DNA from: Caenorhabditis elegans
Lineage: Eukaryota; Nematoda; Chromadorea; Rhabditida; Rhabditidae
Reading direction: 5' to 3'
Length of the DNA: 64,000 nucleotides
NCBI RefSeq assembly: GCF_000002985.6
Contig: NC_003280.10
Span: 992,001-1,056,000, forward strand
The notes under the pieces were generated by a model. It was not told the DNA's origin. It worked only from the letters and a program-made list of their open reading frames with translations, and searched no databases. Below, in pieces: positions 34,033 to 44,619 of the stretch. Position 1 is the stretch's first letter, and every line of letters begins with the position of its first letter. Both the position numbers and the translations under genes were made by a program.

Positions 34033-35725
34033 ATGGACGCTGGTGAGCCCCCTCCTTTTCCTATACTCCGACTACCTGAAAAATCAAGGATAAATGTGCT
34101 TCGCAGTATGGAAATTGTCCATTTGTAAGTTTATTTCGAATTTAATTTGTTTTAAACACATTTTGAAATATCATACAAATTTTGTATTTTAGAAAACAAG
34201 CTTCATTTCCAACAAATGTTAAATTTCCATTTAAAAAATAGAGAATTGAAAAGTTTTTTCTGGAAAATATAGTGCAAAGTATAAATTATTAAGTTCATTT
34301 TTACATTAACAACATTTGAAAGAGCATGTTTAAAAAATTTCCAGTAAATTGAATTAATTATTTGAAATTCCTAACTTGTTTTAGACTAAAATTTAGACTA
34401 AGGCTCCCATGAAGTCAACGGTGCCTGCACCGGCCTGAGCATTCGCCGCGCCGGTCTCATGGCGTTATGACGAGGAACCCCGAACTTGTCGGCCGCTTCC
34501 AAATAACCACCTTTTTGCACCACGTTGAGCACGCACTAAGCTACTCATTTCACGAAAAGCTGCGGAGCCCCGAACGCAGAAAAAAAATAGTTAAAATTTT
34601 CTGGAAATTTTAAACAAAAAAAAATTTTCAGAAACACATTTCCGCCTGTGTTTCACGCCGAACTTTTTTATTTTCTAAATAAAAAGAGATTTAACCTTTT
34701 TTCCCAATTAAAACTTTTTTCACTTCCAGGCTCGCCCTCTCCTTATGCTCCGAGGCCACCAAAGAAATCGTAAAATCGCTCCACCTGAAAGTCGACTCGA
34801 GTGGGCTCAATTTCGCAAAAGGCTTCAATTTCAAAATGAAATTTGGAAACAAACGAGTGTGGCTGAAGTTCTACAATAGATGCCGATGCTTTGTGCCAAG
34901 TTTTGACATTCCTCAGTTTGTAAAAATATCAATGCACGGTCACCATGTGAATGTGTTCACCCGGAAACCATGAGATCTTGGCTCGAATTCTTGATGGATG
35001 TGCTGGCGATTCAGAGGATCGATTTTAGTCTCACAACTCCCTTGGACTCCAGGAATTTAGACATTGAAGGTCTAACAAGGGTTCTGGAGGGGATTGACAT
35101 AAGGCTTTTAGCTGTTGATTTCTCATCGGCAACCCCAAGATTCGATGAATTGGCTTCGAAGCTCTTCTGGGCCAACTTACCATCTGCGAATCAAGTTCTA
35201 ATTCGAAACTGTCTGTACAGAGACTCACAGGATTATCAGAAAGTTTTCATTCAGAACCTCGACAGACTAGTTCTTAAGCCAACTCTTCTATTCACCCTGG
35301 AAGACCTTCTCTCATGCGGCAGCTCTTGTATAAAAATCCCGAACACTTCACCGTTCACCGATAAGGATTTCAACCTGTTCATGAAGCATTGGATACGAGG
35401 ATCCAACCCGAACCTTGAGTATCTCACAATCAATGCAACAACTGATTTGAGAGAACATTTCATGACTTACTGGTATTTATTGAAAGGGATTAATTTTCAC
35501 GATGGACCGGGTCCGGGTGCTCTTCGTGGCACCTATCGGATCAATGGCCATAGTGGAAGTTATCACTGGAAACATGAGAAAATTGTGGAGTTGAAGGGTG
35601 GCGTAGATGTTGAAAACGCGGATGGAACGATAGCTACGATCGTTTTGTGGTATGATGAGGTGGAAGTGCAACATTTAACTTTTGAGATGAGAGTTTGGCG
35701 GTATGATGAATTAGTTCAAAGTTGA
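34033..35725 (+). pseudogene. FBXB-type F-box gene with one apparent frameshift
   Basis: Exon 1 34033-34124 encodes PPFPILRLPEKSRINVLRSM; exon 2 starts at 34730 (LALSLCSEATKEIV). The frame stops at TGA 34969-34971, while the next phase is open from 34970 to 35725 (RSWLEFLMDVLAI onward) and carries the whole FBA_2-like part: FTLEDLLSCGSSCI, FNLFMKHWIRGSNPNLEYL and a C-terminal NADGTIATIVLW. No intron fits the joint, so a one-base indel in the genome or in the sequence is the simplest reading. If it is a sequence error the gene is intact at roughly 335 residues. The 605-bp intron carries a GC-rich dispersed repeat (34390-34590). Confidence 0.6.
34390..34590. repeat. GC-rich dispersed repeat in an F-box intron
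   Basis: It shares blocks GGAACCCCGAAC, GTCGGCCGCTTCCAAATAAC and the CGCCGGTCTCA(T/C)GGCG motif with 54985-55265, which lies in an intron of the Str chemoreceptor gene. Base composition is unlike the surrounding introns. Confidence 0.7.
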
Positions 35726-36986
35726 TAATTGTATTGATTAATTTTTTGATTTTATTTGGAAGATGTTATCAATTTTCAAATAAATTATTGTCGGTTATTT
35801 TTTTTGTCGAATTTTAATAAGATTCTCAGAATTTTCCGCAGACTTTTTTTTCAGAAAGTTATAATCTCAAACCAGAAATGTTTATTAAAATAAAATTTAA
35901 TTCCCCGCCAAAATGGTTTTTCATACATTTTGAATTCCCGCCAAAAAAATTTTCCTCAAAAAAGTTGAATTTCTGCAAAAATTGTTTCTCAAAAAATTAA
36001 TTCCCCGCCACTATTTGTTGTTTCAAAAAAGCTAAATTTCCCCTTGATGTTCTTTTCACGAAAATTTCAATTTTCCACTATAATTTTTTTGAATAAATAT
36101 TTGGTTTCCCGCCAAAAGATTTTCTTAGAAAAATTCCTCAGAAAACTTGAATTTCCTGCCAAAATCATTTTTTTAAAAAATTGAAGCTTACGCCAGAATT
36201 TTGTCTCAGTGTTAGAAAATTTGAATTTTCAGCCCAAAAAAAAAAAAATATATATATATATATTAGTTTTTTGCCAAAAACGTTTCTTATTAAAACTTAA
36301 ATTTCGCGACAAAATTTATTCTCAAAAAAAAAAAAGAATTTCGGGTTAAAACTATTAAAGCTTTTTCGTAAAAAATAATTTCATATCAAAAATTTCTCTC
36401 AAAAATTTGAATTTCCCGCTAGAATTCTTTTTCAGTTAAATTTAATTTTCTATCAGAATGCTTTCTCAGAAAATTTTGAATTTTCTGCCAAAATTTTTTC
36501 TCACAACTTTGAAATTTGAAAAGTCTTGCCAAAAATTTTTTCTCTAATATTTTTATTACAAGAAAAAACCACACCGCCACAATTTTTTTTTTAAATTTCG
36601 ATTTTCCGCCATAATTTTTCTTCAGTAAAAGTTGAATTTCCGGTTAAACTTTTTTTCCTGAAAAAAAAATTTCCCGCTAAAAATATTACTCCAGAAATTT
36701 AATTTCCCGTCAAATTTCTGATAACTTCAAAAAATTCCCATCACCTTGTTGACTGATAGTTCCGTGAAATGATCACTGAAACTGATAAGCACATTTTACC
36801 GCCGTTTCTCCTGTCATTTCGTTTTTGTTGGAACTCCTATCTATTAAATATTTTATGTTTCCTTGTGACTTCTTGCTATTGTTAAGTTATTTTTTAAGAT
36901 GAAATTTTGGCGATTTTTTTATTCTTTTTTTGAATTTGGGTTCATTGCTAATCCAGTTCTCATCATTTTTCAGAGCTCCCGTAAAA
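35726..36986. repeat. Degenerate minisatellite between F-box and MATH genes
   Basis: From about 35890 to 36720 a unit of roughly 40 bases like TTGAATTTCCCGCCAAAA followed by TTTTTCTCAAAAAA is repeated around 20 times with many changes. A short AT microsatellite lies at 36245-36265. 36720-36986 is the leader of the MATH gene. Confidence 0.65.
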
Positions 36987-39900
36987 ATGGCAGATTTCCT
37001 TCTGCAACATGAATTTGAATATGTTGACGGCTTAGAAGATAACGCTTCCTTGACAGGCAACTCCGAGAGCTTTGGAGACTTTAAATGGTATTATTATATT
37101 TTTTTCAAACTTTACCAAATATCAAAAATCAAAAAAAAAATTATTTTTTTATCTGTAATTATGGCTTACCCAGTATTAAAGTTCAAATTTCAAGTCATAT
37201 TAATATTCCAGGACACTTGGCATCACCCGTTCCGAGGACTCTTTGTGGCTTTCCTTGGAGTGCTCCAGCAAGAAAAACGTGGAGCAAGTGAAAACAAATC
37301 TAAAACTCATTTTAATATCTCTCAACGGAAATCGCTGGGCAAAACAATTCGATGGCTCCTGCTTCAAGTTTGACAAGTCAGAAGTTGACAGAAAAATCGA
37401 GCGAATTGTTGGATGGGAGTCCATCGAGAATGATTTCCTGGTGGATGGGAAGATCAAGGTGCAGGCTCATCTGGGGGGTCTGGAAGTTGAAGAGTCCGGA
37501 GTTGGCGAGTTTGAGATGGAGAATGTTTTTAAGAATATAGAGTTCATGAGGCCAGGGGACGAAATGTACAGCGAGAAGGGGTCACATTTGAACTACTGGT
37601 GGTGAGTCAAGCCCCTATCGCTTCGAGACCCATATTTTCAGAATTTTATCTTTTAGGCCCATTTTCTAAAAGTACTCTAGCTTTAGGACATTTGAGACTA
37701 AAGCCTTTAATTCTATCACATTAGACCAGGGATGAGCGGCAAACGATTTTTTCCTGCAAATCGGCAAACTGGCAAATTGCCGGAATTGAGAATTTCCGGC
37801 AAATCGGCAAACCGGCATTTGCCAAAAATGAAAGTTTCCGGCAAATCGGCAATCCGGCAAATTGCGAGAATTGAAAATTTCCAGCAATTCGACAAATCGG
37901 TAAATTGTTGGAATTGAAAAATTCCGGCAAATCGGCAAATCGGTAAATTGTTGGAATTGAAAAATTCCGGCAAATCGGCAAACCGGCAAATCGGCCAGCC
38001 GGCAAATTGTCGGAATTGAAAATTTCCGACAAATCGGCAAACTGGCAAATTGTCGGAATTGAAAATTTCCGGCAAATCGGCAAATTGGCAAATTGCCGGA
38101 ATTGAAAATTTCCAGCAAATCGACAAACCGGGAAATTTCGAGAATTGAAAATTTCTGGCAAATCGGCAAATCGGCAAATTTGCCGAATATGTTTTAATCG
38201 GCCAAATTGTGCGCATCCTATAAATGTTCCTACATCTATTTTGAAAAAAAAACAAATTCTATGAAAATGTGTAAAAAAAATCGGAAAAATTCAAATAGAC
38301 ACAGTTTTAGGTGTTTCCGTCTTTTAAAAATCCCTCTAAACATATCCGGCAAATCTGATATCCGGCAAACGGCAAACCGGCAATTTGCCGAAAATGAAAA
38401 TTTCCGGCAAATCAGCAAACCGGCAATTTGCCGAAAATGAAAATTTCCGGCAAATCAGCAAACCGGCAATTTGCCGATTTGCCGTTTTTTTCGACAAATC
38501 AATTTGCTTCCTTTAAGACTGTTACACGATTTCCAGTAATCTAAACTGTACTTCAGGAGGATCCATTTAATGCGCAGGGATGATTATATTGGCGTCGGCA
38601 TAACCTGGAGACAAAAGTTCGGTCAAGATTTCCGCAAACTTCGAGCAGAAATTGATCTGGTTATATCATCGGAAAATGGAAATCGATTCGCCAAAAAGTT
38701 GAAAGGTGGGTCATTCATAATAAGGATTCCATGATAGAAATTTTTCAGATGCCGTGTTCGAGTCAAAAATCTACGGACAGTACTGCATTCAGGGGAAAGA
38801 GATCTTTGACTGGGAGTCTGTTGGTGATTTTCTTGTCGATGGAGCATTGAAGGTTGAAGCTCGTGTTAATGTTATCGATTCCGTCCTCATTCCAAAGCAG
38901 CAGACGTTGAAGGGCGATGTAAGTCATAGTCATGCGGCCGACATTTTCCGGGTAACCCGGGAGGAGTCGGGCGCTGAAATAGAAAAGGTGAACAATCTCC
39001 CATACTTTGATTCAGAAGTTAGAAGAAATTGAAGATTTCGAATCAAAACTGAAAGTGCTCGATAACCTGATAAATGAGAACTCAGGAGCAGGAACACTAG
39101 ATGCTTCTGGAATCAATGATGATGTAAGTTATGCTGCGACCGACATTTTCCGGGTCTCCGTAATTTTTTTCCATTTCAGAAACCAGAAGAACTTGAGGAT
39201 TTCGAGTCAAAATTAAGAATCCCCGACAACTTGATAAATGAGAATTCGAAAGCAGGATCAATAATTGATATTGGAGTTAGAAGCAAATTTGGTAGATCTA
39301 CCACAGTTCAAAAACGAATTAAAGACTTGGATACAAGGAATAAAGATCTGAGTTCTGACATTGGAACGCTTGGTGATGTTGTGAAGCAGCTGACACTGAT
39401 GAATGAGAAGATGGAGAAGGAGGCTGATCAACGCGCGGAGGTTAACATGGAACGTGAATTGAAATCGGTGAGCTTTTGGTCTGGGTAAGCTCTCAGGAGG
39501 AGCCAGCCTTAGTCAGTGACAGGTCGAAAAGCTCAGAAAAATGTCAATAAATGTCGAGAAATGTATGTATAAAAATGTCGAAAAATGTCGAAAAATGTCG
39601 AAAAAATGTAGGGGAAAGTGTCAAAAAAAAAGTAGGGGAAACTGTCGACGAATATAGAAAAAATGTCGAAAAATACCGAAAAATGTATCAGGTTGTCCCA
39701 TAAGTTTTTGTACTATTTTTTTTTTGAAAAAAATTTATTTCTCTCAAGCGACAAGTAGTACTATTCACACAAGTATTCACCATTAGTGTCCACCACTTGT
39801 TGCCATTTACTAGGTAACATCATGATGCCACGGGAGAAGAAATCCGGCGAACGCGATGAGAAGAAAGTGGAGAGTTCAGTTTTGAGATGCTCTTCGTCGT

Positions 39901-41597
39901 CGAATTGCTTGTCGCGCATGTAGTCACTGAGAGACAAGAACAAATGGTAGTCGGTTGGTGCAAGATCTGGAGAATATGGTGGATGCGGTAAAACAGTCCA
40001 ACCAAGATCTTGCAGCTTTTGGAAAGTCTTCTTGGCGACATGAGGCCTAGCATTATCGTGAAGAAAATATAGTTTTTCATATTTTCCGTTGGTCTTTTCT
40101 GCAACTCGGTCCAATTGGGCACAATAGTAATCAGCAGTGATAGTTTTATTAGTTGGCAACAATTCCCAGTGCACGGGTCCTTGAACACCCCACCAGACAC
40201 AGATCATAATCTTTTTTGGGTGAAGATCAGGCTTTGGCGTCGGTATTCCTTTCTCACCGATCGGAAGCCATTGACGTTTTCTGGAATGGTTAACATAGAG
40301 CACCCACTTCTCATCTCCAGTAACCAGATTGTTCAGCCAATCGAACTTTCGACGAAAAGTTAGAAGTTGAGTACAAACGTTGACCCGAGTGAGCTTCTGT
40401 GATGCCGAAAGTTCATGAGGCACCCAAATTCCAAGTTTTGAAGTAAAACCAAGGCGACCCAAGTGACGTGCAATTGTGCTATGACAACACTCACGCTTCT
40501 CTTCCATTTCACGAAGACTAAGACGAGGCTCTTCCTCCACCAGCTTCACTAGGTCTTCTTCATTTAACTCTACCGGTCGCCCAGAACGTTCTATTTCTTC
40601 GAGACTGAAGTCGCCGTTCTTGAACTTTTGAAACCAACTCTTTGCTGTATTATAAGAGAGTGCTCCCTCACCCATCGCACCGCATATGTTTCGTTCCGCT
40701 TCCATTGCTGAATGACCAAGACGAAATTCATAAAGAAGAAGCAATCTAACGTCTCGACGTTCAAGTTTGATGATTGTCATCGTGGCAAAGTAGAAATGGA
40801 TGAAATGAATCTTTTCTGAAAGGGGACGACCCGACCTTGACACGACCTACGATGAAAAAATTTTAAAACTTTCTAGAAGTTTTGGAAAAATATTTGAAAA
40901 AAAGTACAAAAACTTATGGGACAACCTGATAGAAAAATGTCGAAAAATGTAGAAAAAGGTAGAAAATTGTAGAAAAATGTAGAAAAATGTCGATAAATGC
41001 GAAAAAATTCAGAAAAATGTCGGAAATTGTAGAAAAATGTAGAAAAATGTCAAAAAATGTAGGGGAAATGTCGATAAATGCCAAAAAATGTGCCAAAAAT
41101 GTCAAAAATGTAAAATTACATTTTTGAATTTTTCGATATCACAGGAATAACCCCATTAATTTTTCAGGCTCTAAAATCGAAACAACAGCTGAAAAATGAC
41201 ACTTTGAAAAGCCCTGCGATCACTGGTAAGCTCCTGATCACCCTATTACTTGCACAGTACATTCTACAGACGAAAATGTGAACACCAAGTTGAGATCTGC
41301 CACCGAACAAGAAGACCTGATAACTATTTACCAGTGCGAGGAGTTTTTGACGTCGAAATCCAAAAAATCTACAAGTGAGATGCTCCGAATCGCAATGGAG
41401 TTCAATTTGGATAATTTGAAGGTAGCGAGAACTTCATTTTGAAGGAAAAAAAAATCAAAAAAATTCAGAATCACTGCTTATCAAATATGACGACATCTGA
41501 ACAAATCGCAGAGATTGTCAGCGACTTGAAGCTCGGCGGATTGGACAGGCCGTTGCTGGAGGCCTTGATAACTAGAGCCTTGGAGTTGAAGTCATAA
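36987..41597 (+). CDS. Protein with two MATH domains, a coiled coil and a BATH-like tail
   Basis: Nine exons (36987-37087, 37212-37601, 38557-38705, 38749-38918, 39016-39123, 39180-39467, 41168-41225, 41270-41421, 41469-41597) join in phase to 514 residues. MATH domain 1 is residues 1-125 (QHEFEYVDGLED; WTLGITRSEDSLWLSLEC; ENDFLVDGKIKVQAHL) and MATH 2 about 155-270 (WRIHLMRRDDYIGVGITW; DFLVDGALKVEARV). Then comes a charged coiled-coil stretch with a duplicated exon. The last 100 residues (YQCEEFLTSK, LKNHCLSNMTT, LLEALITRALELKS) resemble the post-BTB tail of BATH proteins, though no BTB domain is visible. MATH domains bind substrates in ubiquitin-ligase adaptors. Two introns have been filled, one by satellite, one by a mariner. 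Confidence 0.82.
37727..38495. repeat. CGGCAAAT repeat array inside a MATH-gene intron
   Basis: Dozens of degenerate copies of a unit like CGGCAAATCGGCAAACC with interspersed GAATTGAAAATTTCC. It opens with GGGATGAGCGGCAAACG, a variant of the CAGGGGTGTGCGGCAAAT end seen at 53644, 60929 and 61302, so it belongs to the same repeat family. Its reverse strand stays open in several frames only because of the repeat. Confidence 0.8.
39540..39687. repeat. GAAAAATGTC minisatellite, left part
   Basis: Short units such as GAAAAATGTCGAAAAATGT run up to the mariner insertion and resume after it (40930-41120). The mariner has split one array. Confidence 0.8.
39688..40929 (-). mobile_element. Complete mariner element in a MATH-gene intron
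   Basis: A 1,242-bp element with 27-bp perfect terminal inverted repeats (TCAGGTTGTCCCATAAGTTT at each end), flanked by TA on both sides (39686-39687 and 40930-40931), as expected for Tc1/mariner insertion. It carries an uninterrupted transposase on the minus strand, opposite to the host gene. Perfect ends and an open gene suggest recent arrival and possible activity. Confidence 0.95.
39761..40780 (-). CDS. Mariner transposase, apparently intact
   Basis: A single exon of 339 residues from ATG 40780; the open frame extends upstream to 40843, but the usual mariner length favours this start. The N-terminal bipartite helix-turn-helix (residues 12-110) includes NTAKSWFQKFKNGDFSLEE and RSGRP. The mariner signature WVPHEL is at 119-124. 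Catalytic acids are D156 (VTGDEKW), D242 (LHDNARP) and D277 (PTDYHLF), giving the D,D34D spacing of mariner transposases. There are no stops and the length matches the family (about 340-350). It would cut and paste the element at TA sites in the nucleus. Confidence 0.93.
   Translation of the reverse strand: MTIIKLERRDVRLLLLYEFRLGHSAMEAERNICGAMGEGALSYNTAKSWFQKFKNGDFSLEEIERSGRPVELNEEDLVKLVEEEPRLSLREMEEKRECCHSTIARHLGRLGFTSKLGIWVPHELSASQKLTRVNVCTQLLTFRRKFDWLNNLVTGDEKWVLYVNHSRKRQWLPIGEKGIPTPKPDLHPKKIMICVWWGVQGPVHWELLPTNKTITADYYCAQLDRVAEKTNGKYEKLYFLHDNARPHVAKKTFQKLQDLGWTVLPHPPYSPDLAPTDYHLFLSLSDYMRDKQFDDEEHLKTELSTFFSSRSPDFFSRGIMMLPSKWQQVVDTNGEYLCE
40930..41120. repeat. GAAAAATGT minisatellite, right part
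   Basis: Continuation of the array at 39540-39687 beyond the mariner, with units such as GTAGAAAAATGTCGATAAAT. Confidence 0.8.
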
Positions 41598-41689
41598 TTT
41601 ATTGATTTATTTGAGAAAATTCTCTTGTGATTTATCATTACTTATATATAAAAAAATACATGGGGGATGTTACAATTGTAGTTTGTAGT

Positions 41690-42335
41690 CGGTGACGTCA
41701 CACTTGAAAGGTGTTTCGGGCTGTGGAAGGGATCATGGGTTGGGGTTGGTGGGGGGACATGGTCGGGGTACTGTAGTAGTACTGTAGGGGTACTGTAGGG
41801 TTACTGTAGGATTACTGTAGTTTGGGAAAAATGGACTTTTTGTCTTTTGAAGTGATATTGCTTTGGGGTTAGTGGCGGGATATGGTCAGGGTACTGTAGT
41901 AGTACTGTAGGGGTACTGTAGGGTTACTGTAGGATTACTGTAGTTTGGGAAAAATGGACTTTTTGTCTTTTGAAGTGATATTGCTTTGGGGTTAGTGGCG
42001 GGATATGGTCAGGGTACTGTAGTAGTACTGTAGAGGTACTGTAGGAGTACTGTAGGAGTACTGTTGGATTACTGTAGTTTGGGAAAAATGGACTTTTTGT
42101 CTTTTGAAGTGATATTGCTTTGGGGTTAGTGGCGGGATATGGTCAGGGTACTGTGGTAGTACTGTAGAGGTACTGTAGGAGTACTGTAGGATTACTGTAG
42201 TTTGGGAAAAATTGGCTTTTCGTCTTTTGAAGTGATATTGCTTTGGGGTTAGTGGTGGGATATGGTTGGGGTACTGTAGTTGTACTGTAGGATTACTGTA
42301 GTTTGGGAAAATTGACTTTTCATCTATTGAAGGGA
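41690..42335. repeat. Minisatellite of about 125-bp units with TACTGTAG runs
   Basis: About five units share TTTGGGAAAAATGGACTTTT, GAAGTGATATTGCTTTGGGG and TAGTGGCGGGATATGGTC, each followed by several TACTGTAG octamers. TACTGTAG is a familiar C. elegans repeat word. There is no coding potential. Confidence 0.88.
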
Positions 42336-42365
42336 TATTGGAAACTTTGTGAAAATTCCGAAATG

Positions 42366-42423
42366 TTCCAGAACCTTCTGGAAAATTTGAGAAAATTCTG
42401 GAATGTTCCAGAACCTTCTTGAA
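42366..42423. promoter_or_regulatory. Dense heat-shock elements, left of satellite 1
   Basis: Two runs of perfectly spaced GAA/TTC modules: four at 42366-42383 and six at 42396-42423 (TTCTGGAATGTTCCAGAACC then TTCTTGAA). Six contiguous modules is an ideal HSF-1 trimer-pair site. The position, beside a tandem satellite and far from a start codon, fits transposon-borne elements. Confidence 0.75.
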
Positions 42424-42436
42424 AATTCGAGAAAAT

Positions 42437-44470
42437 TCGTGGTAGGGCCCTTCGTGGTCAGGCCCATCGTGGTGAGACCCATCGTGGTGAGATCCATCGT
42501 GGTGAGACCCTTCGTGGTGAGACCCATCGTGGTGAGTCCCATCGTGGTGAGACCCATCGTAGTGAGACCCATCGTTGTGAGACCCATCGTTGTGAGACCC
42601 ATCGTGGTGAGACCCATCGTGGTGAGACCCATCGTGGTGAGACCCTTCGTGGTGAGACCCTTCGTGGTGAGACCCTTCGTGGTGAGACCCTTCGTGGTGA
42701 GACCCATCGTGGTGAGACCCATCGTGGCGAGACCCATCATGTTGAGACCCTTCGTGATGAAACCCTTCGTGGTGAGACCCATCGTGGTGAGACCCTTCGT
42801 GGTGAGACCCATCGTGGCGAGACCCATCGTGGTGAGACCCTTCGTGGTGAAACCCTTCGTGGTGAGACCCATCGTGGTGAGACCCTTCGTGGTGAGACCC
42901 TTCGTGGTGAGACCCTTCGTGGTGAGACCCATCGTGGTGAGACCCATCGTGGCGAGACCCATCGTGGTGAGACCCTTCGTGATGAAACCCTTCGTGGTGA
43001 GACCCATCGTGGTGAGACCCTTCGTGGTGAGACCCATCGTGGCGAGACCCATCGTGGTGAGACCCTTCGTGGTGAAACCCTTCGTGGTGAGACCCATCGT
43101 GGTGAGACCCTTCGTGGTGAGACCTTTCGTGGTGAGACCCTTCGTGGTGAGACCCTTCGTGGTGAGACCCATCGTGGTGAGACCCATCGTGGTGAGACCC
43201 ATCGTGACGAGACCCATCGTGGTGAGACCCTTCGTGGTGAGACCTTTCGTGGTGAGACCCATCGTGGTGAGACCCTTCGTGGTGAGACCTTTCGTGGTGA
43301 GACCCATCGTGGTGAGACCCTTCGTGGTGAGACCCTTCGTGGTGAGACCCTTCGTGGTGAGACCCATCGTGGTGAGACCCATCGTGGCGAGACCCATCGT
43401 GGTGAGACCCTTCGTGGTGAAACCCTTCGTGGTGAGACCCATCGTGGTGAGACCCTTCGTGGTGAGACCTTTCGTGGTGAGACCCTTCGTGGTGAGACCC
43501 TTCGTGGTGAGACCCTTCGTGGTGAGACCCATCGTGGTGAGACCCATCGTGGCGAGACCCATCGTGTTGAGACCCTTCGTGATGAAACCCTTCGTGGTGA
43601 GACCCATCGTGGTGAGACCCTTCGTGGTGAGACCTTTCGTGGTGAGACCCTTCGTGGTGAGACCCTTCGTGGTGAGACCCTTCGTGGTGAGACCCATCGT
43701 GGTGAGACCCATCGTGGTGAGACCCTTCGTGGTGAGACCCATCGTGGTGAGACCCATCGTGGCGAGACCCATCGTGGTGAGACCCTTCGTGATGAAACCC
43801 TTCGTGGTGAGACCCATCGTGGTGAGACCCTTCGTGGTGAGACCCTTCGTGGTGAGACCCTTCGTGGTGAGACCCATCGTGGTGAGACCCATCGTGGCGA
43901 GACCCATCGTGGTGAGACCCTTCGTGATGAAACCCTTCGTGGTGAGACCCATCGTGGTGAGACCCTTCGTGGTGAGACCCATCGTGGCGAGACCCATCGT
44001 GGTGAGACCCATCGTGGTGAGACCCTTCGTGGTGAAACCCTTCGTGGTGAGACCCATCGTGGTGAGACCCTTCGTGGTGAGACCTTTCGTGGTGAGACCC
44101 TTCGTGGTGAGACCCTTCGTGGTGAGACCCTTCGTGGTGAGACCCATCGTGGTGAGACCCATCGTGGTGAGACCCTTCGTGGTGAGACCCATCGTGGCGA
44201 GACCCATCGTGGTGAGACCCTTCGTGGTGAAACCCTTCGTGGTGAGACCCTTCGTGGTGAGACCCTTCGTGGTGAGACCCATCGTGGTGAGACCCTTCGT
44301 GGTGACACCCATCGTGGTGAGACCCTTCGTGGTGAAACCCTTCGTGGTGAGACCCATCGTGGTGAGACCCTTCGTGGTGAGACCCTTCGTGGTGAGACCC
44401 ATCGTGGTGAGACCCTTCGTGGTGAGACCCATCGTAGTGAGACCCATCGTGGTGAGACCCATCGTAGTGA
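42437..44470. repeat. 15-bp satellite, block 1 (about 2.0 kb)
   Basis: About 135 copies of GAGACCC(A/T)TCGTGGT with a higher-order pattern (periodic GATGAAACCC, GAGACCTTTC and GGCGAG variants recurring every 8-12 units). Because 15 is a multiple of three and most units lack stops, several frames stay open for 580-710 codons on both strands; these are not genes. Confidence 0.95.
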
Positions 44471-44571
44471 TGGCGGGAAATTCAAATTTTCAGAGAAAAA
44501 TGTTTGACGGGAAATTCAAATTTTCTGAGAAATAATTTTTGTCGGGAAATTCAAATTTTGGTTCTAGAATC

Positions 44572-44619
44572 ATCTGGAAAATTTGAGAAAATTCTGGAAT
44601 GTTCCAGAACCTTCTGGAA
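44572..44619. promoter_or_regulatory. Dense heat-shock elements, right of satellite 1
   Basis: TTCTAGAA at 44572-44579 and a perfect six-module run at 44592-44619 (TTCTGGAATGTTCCAGAACC then TTCTGGAA), with further partial modules to 44660. The same order occurs left of the satellite. Confidence 0.75.

Noticed and set aside
37666-38255. Three overlapping minus-strand open frames of 146-179 codons rich in CRFAGNFQF
   Set aside because: They lie in the CGGCAAAT repeat array of a MATH-gene intron, and openness in several frames follows from the repeat.
42437-44470. Possible CRISPR array
   Set aside because: Units are contiguous 15-mers with no unique spacers, in a eukaryotic genome.
42324-44535. 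Open frames of 582-712 codons on both strands over the first satellite block
   Set aside because: The 15-bp unit is a multiple of three and lacks stops in several frames, so openness is automatic. The products are simple peptide repeats.
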